From NCBI GenBank assembly GCA_022264855.1, contig JABYQU010000028.1:124001-188000 (forward strand): 64,000 nt of DNA, read 5' to 3'. Below are positions 56,891 to 64,000 of this stretch, one piece after another (positions within the stretch are counted from its first letter, which is position 1; every line of letters starts with the position of its first letter). A program made the translations under genes and the position numbers. The notes under the pieces are model-generated. The model was not told the origin of the DNA. It saw only the letters and a list, made by a program, of their open reading frames with translations, and made no database searches. Origin of the DNA: Lenzites betulinus. Taxonomy: Eukaryota > Basidiomycota > Agaricomycetes > Polyporales > Polyporaceae.

Positions 56891-58816
56891 ATGCCCGCCT
56901 TCGTCCGCCTCGCCGCCCTCCTCGTCTTCGCGCGCGTCATCCTCGCGGCCCCGGCCGCGAGCGACTGCACCGGGACGATCTCGTCCCTGGACGACGTCTC
57001 CGCCGCGGTCAAGTGCACGACGGTGAACATCAACTCGTTCACCGTCCCCGCGGGCGAGACGTTCAACCTCGACCTCGCGGACGGCACCACCGTGAACATG
57101 CGTACGTACACAGCGGCCCTGCGCCCGGTTGCTGTGCCCGGTTTAGCTCACCTATTCCTGGCGCGCCGCGCCATGCAGAGGGCGACGTGACCTTCGCAGT
57201 CAAGAACTGGGATGGCCCGCTCTTCCAAGTCAGGTAAGCGGACGCACACAGCGTGCGGGTCTTACGCGGGTGCTAAATGCAGTTGCAGCGGCAAGTCGAT
57301 CACATGTAGGTCCCGGATGCTGTGCAGGGGTTTTCGCTCGGTACTCACGTACGCCTTTCCGCGTGCCAGTCAACGGTAACGGACATACGTTCGATGGGAA
57401 TGGGCCGTCATACTGGGTAAGGCCTCGTCTCGGCATTTTGGCCCTGTGACATTGAGCACTGACCGTCTACTCTCGCAGGACGGCCAAGGTGGCAATGGGG
57501 GTGTCACCAAGCCGGCACCGATGATGAAGTATGTCGGACCTTGCCAGCGCAAGGAAGCCCCACTGACAAAGTTCTGCTACTTTTTAAATAGGATCAAGAT
57601 CTCGGGCACTTACACGGTGAGTACCTCGCTAAAGACACAGAAGCTGTCAGCTTATACCTTCCCCCGGCTGCAGAATGTGAAGGTTTTGAACTCTCCGGCC
57701 CGCGTGTACAGCGTCTCGAACCCCGCGCCCCTCACCATGTCGCAGCTGACGATCGATGACTGTGCGTTTTCCTTACACTCCTGCTGGGTTGTGCGTGGTT
57801 GACAGACTTACTTATGGCGATGCAGCCGCGGGAGATGCGCCTAACTCGAAGAGCGACGGAGCGGCCGCTGGCCACAACACCGACGGTTTCGATGTCAGCA
57901 CCACCGACTTGACCATCGAAGACAGGTACGTGGGCTATCTTTGACGTCTAATTTCGTACACCAGCTCACGTGTGCATACGCAGCACCATCCACAACCAGG
58001 ACGACTGCCTGGCCATCAACAAGGGCAGCAACATCGTCTTCCAACGCAACACATGCACTGGCGGCCACGGTATCTCAGTCGTGAGTATTACCGTCAACCC
58101 TGCTGAGCACTGCTCCAACTCATAGCATACCTAGGGCTCGATTGACTCCGACGTCACCGTGTCCGGGATCGTCATCTCGGGCAACACCATCACAAACAAG
58201 TACGCATCCTCTTTCGCGCTGATCAACGGACCACTGCTCAACGTGACGTGTCTACCCTCACAGCGACCAGGCTCTGCGCATCAAGACAAAGGCCGCCGCG
58301 ACATCCTCGACCGTGACCAACATCACCTACTCCGGGAACACAGGTACCGGACTCCGTCAATTCGGCGTGCTCATTGACCAGGTAAGTCTATTGTTACCGC
58401 GACTTGCTTGTGCTCCGAGACTGAGCATGCTGCTACGAACAGAGCTACCCCGACACCCTCGGCACACCTGGCACCGGAGTGAAGCTCTCTGTAGGCACCG
58501 CGCCAACATCACCGTACTACCCCCCACAGCCGTTCTAACCAGTCTTTCGCACAGGTCGTCAACTTCGTCGGCGCGACGAACAACCTCGCCGTGAACAGCG
58601 ACGCCGAGCGCGTCGCCGTCAACTGCGGCTCCGGCGCATGCACCGGTGCGTCTGCGTCTCCTTCCCGCTGCGGTCTCTCCGTGTCGCGCGTGTACATTCC
58701 CAACTGATTCTTTCCCGAATCGTGCAGGCACCTGGGACTGGTCCGCGCTGAAGGTGACGGGCGGCAAGGCGGGCCCCATCACGAACTTCTCCGGGATCAA
58801 GAACTTCTCGCAATGA
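56891..58816 (+). CDS. GH28 polygalacturonase (secreted)
   Basis: Fourteen exons join in frame to 366 residues: 56891-57101, 57179-57233, 57289-57305, 57370-57416, 57479-57528, 57592-57616, 57674-57761, 57826-57925, 57984-58080, 58135-58199, 58264-58381, 58443-58490, 58555-58645 and 58728-58816. The signal peptide is [20 protein letters not shown]. The right-handed beta-helix family signature is complete: NTDGFDVS (first catalytic Asp), [13 protein letters not shown] (two Asp), GGHGISVGSI (catalytic His) and ALRIKT. These are the NTD, DD, GHG and RIK motifs of endo-polygalacturonases, so hydrolysis of alpha-1,4-galacturonan is expected. Exon 3 is only 17 bases. The convergent neighbour at 59.3 kb is another putative polyuronate-acting enzyme. 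Confidence 0.94.
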
Positions 58817-59260
58817 ACGCTGAGCGCTGAAGTTTGAGCTCAGGGAAGGCTTTGGAACCGCATCGTCTGAAACACGCAGCTGAGTGATTGGGTGGGTGCT
58901 TTTGCGCTCGGATACGGTAGGGCTAGGTCTTGTTCCTGGTGATCGCGGATGGGGATAACGGCTCCGGGGGAGCCAGGGCGGCGTATGATTCACGTAATTT
59001 ACGGATCCGCACGCGAGCGGAAGGGAAAATGCCAAATGGTCTCCTACACGTGGACTGGGCTTCTTGTGGCGTCGTTGGCTAGGTTCGCATGCGAAGTATT
59101 TGGAGGTGTATAACGAATAGCCAATTTCGAATACTAGTAAGCTTGAGAACATGTACAACATCAAGACGCGCGTGGATAAAGACAGCGGGTTACAGCAGCA
59201 AGCCGGAAAAGCACAATCCCAATAGAGAAACAGAGATGAAGCAATGGTATACAGACTCAG
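58817..59260. other. Tail-to-tail spacer between GH28 and alginate-lyase-fold genes
   Basis: These 444 bases hold the 3' ends of two convergent genes. No repeat or ORF is supported. Confidence 0.4.
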
Positions 59261-61083
59261 CTAGAGCATCGCCAATGCGACGCCAGCGACGCCGGCGACG
59301 AGCACCACACCCCACGACCCCCCGCGCACGCCCACCGCGCCGTTGTCGGCACTCGCGTCGTTGCCAGACGCGCCGCTCACACTCGTGCTCTCGCCCTTCT
59401 TCGTCGTCGTCGTCGCGGTCGCCTTCACGAGCCCCGAGTCCGAGAACGGCTGGTTCCAGAGGAACTGCGCGTCCTCGGGGTACGTGCTCCCCGCGTTCGC
59501 GAGGATGTACTTCGTGTACGTGCCGTCCGCGTCGCCGTAGATGGCGCCGACGGCGACGACGTCCGGCCAGAGCTCCGACGCGGTCTCTTTGCCCGCGGAC
59601 TGGCTGATCGCGAAGTCGAGCGCGGACTTGATCGTCGTGCCGTTGGAAGTGGTGAGGTTCCAGGCGTTGTAGCCCACGTACGCGCCGAGCTTGGCGTTGG
59701 TCTGTGGGAGCGAACACGGTGTGAGAGGTGACTCGAGGAGGCGTGAGTAGTACACGTACAATCATGGCGGCGAGGTTGTACGCGCGGTAGTGGTACGGCC
59801 TGGTGCGAGCACTTTCCAAAGGCTTCGTAGTACGAATAAGAACTATGCTTTCAAGCTCTGTGGCAGCATTGAGGATCTCACCTGATCACCGTTTGCAGCA
59901 ATCTGCCAGGTGTATTGGGTTGTGAAGTATTTCTGGAGCGTCTGCTTCGCAGCGTCCTTGTCGCCGACGAGGACCTGGAGTGCCGCGAGCTGGTTGTAGT
60001 AGAACGTTCCGTGGTTGCTGAGTTCAGATTCTAGTCAGCCAAGAATTCAAACCGCTGCTGAAGAAGGCGCACTTTTCAGCAGCCTCCTCCTGAAGGGCAA
60101 TCTGTGCGGTGGTAAGCCAGTCGATGTACGAGTTCGTCCAGTTCGTGAGTCCGGTATCAATCTCGGACGTCCATTCCGCGGCCTTCCCCTCCCGGAGGAT
60201 GAGTACGCCGCTCACGAGCTTCGTCATACACTTCAGATCGCTGCGCACCGTCCGTCAATTCCCCCTCCGCTACGGTTCTGCGCGCGTGTACTCACAGGAC
60301 ACCCGTGTGCTGCCCGACCTGGCCGTCTGGCCCGCGCTGCATCTGCGCGTAGTTGAGGTTCGGCTTCATCGCCGTGTCCGCGTCCAGGAACCACGCCTTG
60401 ACGAAGGTCGCGACGTTCGCGGCGTAGTCGCCGCGCCCCTCGAGCGCCCATGCGAGCGCGTTGTAGAGCACCGCATCCGAGAAGTCCTGGAACGCGCCGA
60501 CGTCGTTCACAAGCCGCCCGTCGGGGTTGAATTCTCCGTCACGCGTCACGTAGGGGCAGGTTGTCCAGACTGATGCGGTCGGAAACTGCGGTGAGCGACT
60601 CGGGCGGGGCGGAGATGGAGCCTGAGGCTGTACCTTCTTCGTCTGTGAGCGCGGTCGTGTTGCCGACGCTTGAGCAGTCTGGCCAGGAGCTGGAGGAGAC
60701 GCGTTCAACACCACGTAGGTAATAAAGTAAGGGACGCTGCACGTACTAGGGCGCCCAACTCATGTAATCATGCTTGTCCCCAGAGGGCGGAGTAACCGAC
60801 TTGTTCGTAACAGCTACGTCCATATCAGTTCCCGTCTGGCGCATGACAGTAGATGCCACTCACTCCAAGGGCCTTCACTCGCGAGGGATTGTGCCCACTG
60901 AACGATGGTCGCCTGCGCCTCGACCGTCACATTGCTGAAGTTGCGCGCAAGGATGAGAGAGGGGTCAACAAAGTCGTTCGCATAGCTGGTCAAGGAGTGG
61001 ACGGGCAGTGGCTGCATGAGCAGCATGCCCAAAGAGACCGAGAACGCCGCAGAGAGCATCGTCGTAGCGTATGAACGCATCAT
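59261..61083 (-). CDS. Alginate-lyase-fold protein with GPI signal
   Basis: A multi-exon gene of about 420 residues. It starts MMRSYATTMLSAAFSVSLG (61083), with a signal peptide ending near VHSLTS, and ends with a hydrophobic GPI-type tail (GVVLVAGVAGVALAML, stop at 59261). The alginate-lyase family (PF05426) blocks are in order: HDYMSWAPYSWPDCSS, then YVTRDGEFNPDGR, WALEGRGDYAANVATFVKAW, MKPNLNYAQMQRG, EKNHGTFYYNQLAAL and RPYHYRAYNLAAM. NHGTFY corresponds to the conserved N-H block, and HDYMS.APY.WPD to the N-terminal block. A Thr/Ser-rich stalk precedes the GPI site. Substrate (a polyuronate such as pectate or a fungal polysaccharide) is inferred only from the family and from the neighbouring polygalacturonase. 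Introns at about 59710-59760 and 60720-60770 were placed by splice signals. Confidence 0.85.
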
Positions 61084-63074
61084 AGAAGCTTTGCAGTCAG
61101 CTAGAGAGAAAAGACAGACGGCTAGCAACGAGAGATGCTATAGAGACCAAAGCTTCGAGGCCACGCAAGGGTAACAAAGTCGAGCAGGACACGCGGGGAC
61201 GACGCGGTGTTGAAGAATGGTGTGCAGCAGCTTCGTGGTTGTTGTTCAGGAGATATACTAGTTTCAGCTGGACATGCCGATTACATTCCCCATGCGCCTG
61301 CGGATGGATGGACCCCGGCGCCCCTGATCGAGTGCACAGCGCGCCGAGCGGAAATGGACTTAAATGGACGCCGTCGGACGCGCCTGGTGTCTATGTTGCC
61401 AAGCCAAACTAACTCGAGATATGACTCGCAGGCGCGCCCGGGAAGCTGCGGGTAGCGTGCACGCCAAGCCCTCTCGGGAGCTCTTGTTTGACGCGCTTTG
61501 CAAGGCCCAGGTGCAGTCTGAGTGTTGCATAATACATTTGGGGCTGAACGTTGAACTTCGGCCCGTTGTGATGGTGGCTTGGAATGGGCGAAAATGAAGG
61601 CCACGCAGTCTTGCCGCATATAGCAGGTTCTGTGGTTCGTAGTAAACGACTGCACTGTCAGCATTCTGAGCGATCTGAGACACCACCAGACGTACGAAAT
61701 ACGGCTGTACAAGTCACCCTTGCCTACGCGCTGCTATGATCAGCGGAGAACGCCAGAAATCGATGGACAAATTGCAACCGGTGTTCAAGGGTTCAGAGCG
61801 CCCATGTCTCCATATACTTAAGCGCGAACTTCCGGCAATTTCCGAGTGACAGTTTTTGTACGAGATTGATTCGATCTTGCTAGGTGTATATCCTCTGCTC
61901 GGTTTCTGTGCTCAGCTTCTGTCTCCGTACTTCCAAATCGTACAGACTACCAAATCTCAATGACAGTTATACATAAGAGGTCTCACTGGCACGTCCTGAG
62001 GACGAAAGAACTTTAAGAAGGCTGTGCTATGTTTTGATACTGGCTGAATGGTCCTTTCAGAAATTTCGATTACACAATGTTATGATTCCACGACTCCCTA
62101 CCGGTACGCATATCTTCCTGAGCATAATGTAGGCTGGGGTACACCAGTGCTCGACACCATCATCTCCTTCGCCCGCTGCAACTGCGGCTGATAGCGCGCG
62201 TGCTTTCTTGCATGAAGACGACAGCAAGAGCGAAGGAGGTGACATCAAAGGGCGTGCGGAACGTCTTTACCACGGAAGCCTCACTTCAGGTGTAGTTCGA
62301 GCTCGTGCAGTGCGAGGCCTGGCGTATAAGTAGCTCTGAAGAACAGGACGAGGAGCAGGGGTTCGTACCTACTGAATATATCATCAATGCTCTTCCCTTT
62401 ATGCGGACAGGAGATCTCATTGGAAAGTCCAGCATTTGAAGCCTAGCATGTCTCAAGTAACCGTAGCATCGAACAATCATCAAGGTACTCTTCCGAGGCC
62501 TAGCTCTTGCTCACGAGTGTGGATCACACTGTATACTTGGGTTTTGACACGGTGCATTACTACACGCTACGCTGTTATTCGGAATCTGCAGAATGCTGAA
62601 AGAAAGGGGTGCAGGGTTACTGAGTGCTGCTAGGGAGAAGAGGCAACATGGTCGATGCTGGAGGCGGTACAGCCTTGAATGTGTGGTGGCTAAACATTAC
62701 TGATCTTCCAGAAACACGAAAATTAAGACATATCATTGTGCAGTGGTACTTACCTGGATCGTGGTGGTCTATCCGTCAGACTGCCTACCTCATCTAGGTC
62801 TCAGAGACCCATACAATGGAGTCGTTGCATACACAAGCATCGTGATGCCGCGCCACCGCCTTGCCAACTTGGTACGTTGAACAATTGAATATTCGGTAAG
62901 CCAGCCACGCCACCCTGCCACGTCCAAACTGCATTTGTCTCGTCCAATGCTCAAAGCTTCCCACTCGAGATGGGGGTACAGGCGCTACAGGTCGCCGTTC
63001 CAGGCGACCAATGACTCACACAGGCTTCCGACTCGGAGGGTGTCCCACGATGATGGACTGGGGCATCTTGCGAT
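61084..63074. other. AT-rich region without a gene
   Basis: Positions 61084-61400 should include the promoter of the alginate-lyase-fold gene. From 61700 to 63070 the sequence is AT-rich with only short ORFs. A small minus-strand ORF (62057-62248) has no recognisable domain. Confidence 0.4.
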
Positions 63075-63560
63075 ATGAAAGTGGAAGCAAGAGAACCGCT
63101 TTCCTTCATATCGATGCACGTACAACGACAGCCAAGCGCACAGAGTGGTAGGGGTGGAAGCAGGGTTTATGGCAGCTTCTCTTCATGTCGGTTCATGTAC
63201 AACGCCTTCCTCGCGACTATCTGGACACGCACCACACATCACATTTTGATGTTCAGGAAGTTGTACTTCGTGTGTCTAGATCGATATTACCTCTGAATGG
63301 TTGGTGGGCGGTGCATATGCATGTGAATGAACACGCATCTTGTCGCGCTTCTCCCGCTCGGACTATGGCGCACAGGTTGCGGACTTCTTCGCAGCTGCGT
63401 GGACACCCAACACGTATTAACATCCAGGGCGCATGCGCTTCTTATGTCTAGACCTACCTGTGAAAGACTGATGTGTGATAGATGTGGATGTGGATGAACG
63501 CCCACCGTGTCGTGCTTCCCGTTCGGACTCTGGGGCACGTTGGGTCTTCGAAAACGCGCG
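63075..63560. repeat. Diverged tandem duplications near the right edge
   Basis: Two nested duplications can be read by eye. Segments around 63083 and 63157 share GGAAGCA...CTTCAT.TCG...GTACAACG, about 75 bases apart. Segments starting near 63218 and 63394 share TGGACAC...CA, TGTCTAGA, ATGAAC.C, TGTCG.GCTTC and TCGGACT.TGG, about 176 bases apart, diverged at perhaps a quarter of sites. The units carry no typical transposon ends. The repeats are not telomeric. Confidence 0.6.
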
Positions 63561-63996
63561 TCGGAAACGCTCCAGCAAGCCGTACCGGGAGAGAAGCACG
63601 AACAATCATAGAAGAACTGTACAACGAATTTGGTGCGAGCGATCCGTCCTGGTGGCGTAGTACCCTCGCCCCGTCACGCAGTGCCTGAAGATCTGGCAAG
63701 CCGTCCCGGTCCCATGGCCATTGTTCTTCACCCGGACCAAGGTGGATGTGCGCCACGATGCTCCCGGGACTGAAAAAGGATCGGAGAACTCGAGAAGCTA
63801 AGAAGACTCGGAGCACGTCCGAGTCACTCGCGTCTGCCGCGAGGCGTTGCAGCAGCGTCACGGGATGGCCTGGCTCCTGAGTGAAAACATTCAGCGGGCG
63901 CGCGGACGGAACACCTCCGCACATGCGTATGCAGACTGGCTCTACCGAAGGAGCGCGGGTGAATAAGGCAGCACATACCGGGAACACTACATGCAA
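63454..63996 (-). CDS. Possible partial gene at right edge (weak)
   Basis: A 180-codon minus-strand ORF. Its central part (HPVTLLQRLAADASDSDVLR, then LGPGEEQWPWDRDGLPDLQ) has a more coding-like residue mix than typical shadow ORFs, while its 3' quarter lies in the diverged tandem repeat and looks random. No family is recognised. If real, it continues beyond the window or has introns. It is listed as a guess. Confidence 0.2.
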   Translation of the reverse strand: MHVVFPVCAALFTRAPSVEPVCIRMCGGVPSARPLNVFTQEPGHPVTLLQRLAADASDSDVLRVFLASRVLRSFFSPGSIVAHIHLGPGEEQWPWDRDGLPDLQALRDGARVLRHQDGSLAPNSLYSSSMIVRASLPVRLAGAFPTRVFEDPTCPRVRTGSTTRWAFIHIHIYHTSVFHR

Positions 63997-64000
63997 CCTG

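Noticed and set aside
63075..64000. Possible telomere or subtelomere at the right edge
   Set aside because: There is no TTAGGG-type tandem repeat. The repeats seen are longer, diverged duplications.
1..64000. CRISPR arrays and bacterial-type operons
   Set aside because: No regularly spaced identical short repeats occur, and the genes carry spliceosomal introns throughout, so bacterial features are not expected.

Overview
The window reads as nuclear DNA of a filamentous basidiomycete, most likely an Agaricomycete and possibly a wood-decay polypore. The evidence is dense genes split by many 45-75 base GT-AG introns, GC-rich coding sequence, and families typical of this group: an HNH-domain protein, a HET protein, a Kre9-like GPI protein, a small secreted protein, a Plavaka-type transposon N-terminus and a pectinolytic GH28 enzyme. 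The lineage call is inference, because no marker gene was compared. All exon joins were made by hand from splice signals and protein similarity. Where coordinates are listed, the reading phases were checked and agree.

Layout, left to right. An HNH protein lies on the minus strand at 1.0-2.3 kb. A gene-free stretch follows that holds two 90-base inverted arms (4014 and 5038). Next come a molybdopterin-binding (FLAD1/MoaB-type) protein (5.5-7.0 kb, +), a Kre9/KNH-like GPI protein (7.5-8.5 kb, -) and a divergent Ser/Thr kinase (9.3-12.0 kb, -). A truncated Plavaka-type element lies at 12.5-13.3 kb. SYF2 (splicing) and a Sae2/CtIP-like protein (DNA-end resection) run head to tail at 14-17.9 kb. 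A HET-domain gene (18.2-20.5 kb, -) is separated from an AMP-forming acyl-CoA ligase (22.5-25.3 kb, +) by a 584-bp non-autonomous hAT-like element with a perfect 8-bp target duplication. GPI1, the PIG-Q type subunit of GPI-GlcNAc transferase, lies at 25.6-28.0 kb on the minus strand.

From 28 to 31 kb I see no gene. A small secreted protein follows (31.1-31.7 kb, +), then a 1216-residue Zn2Cys6 transcription factor (32.9-36.9 kb, -). Another 4.2 kb holds no convincing gene. Then come an alpha/beta hydrolase (41.1-42.8 kb, +), an Fcy2-type purine-cytosine permease (43.7-46.0 kb, -), the signal peptidase SEC11 (46.7-47.6 kb, -), a BTB protein (48.0-49.1 kb, -), a UDP-glycosyltransferase (49.9-52.1 kb, +), a bHLH factor with an AT-hook (53.7-55.1 kb, +), a GH28 polygalacturonase (56.9-58.8 kb, +) and a convergent GPI-anchored alginate-lyase-fold protein (59.3-61.1 kb, -). 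The last 3 kb hold only diverged tandem repeats and one weak edge ORF.

Housekeeping genes (SYF2, GPI1, SEC11, Sae2/CtIP-like) alternate with accessory genes (HET, HNH, UGT, ligase, secreted proteins). GPI1 and SEC11 act in the secretory pathway that the Kre9-like protein, the GH28 and the alginate-lyase-fold protein would use, but nothing suggests an organised cluster. The best-supported new structures are the hAT-like element, the 90-base inverted arms and the paired wall-polysaccharide enzymes at the right. I found no convincing wholly undescribed system.
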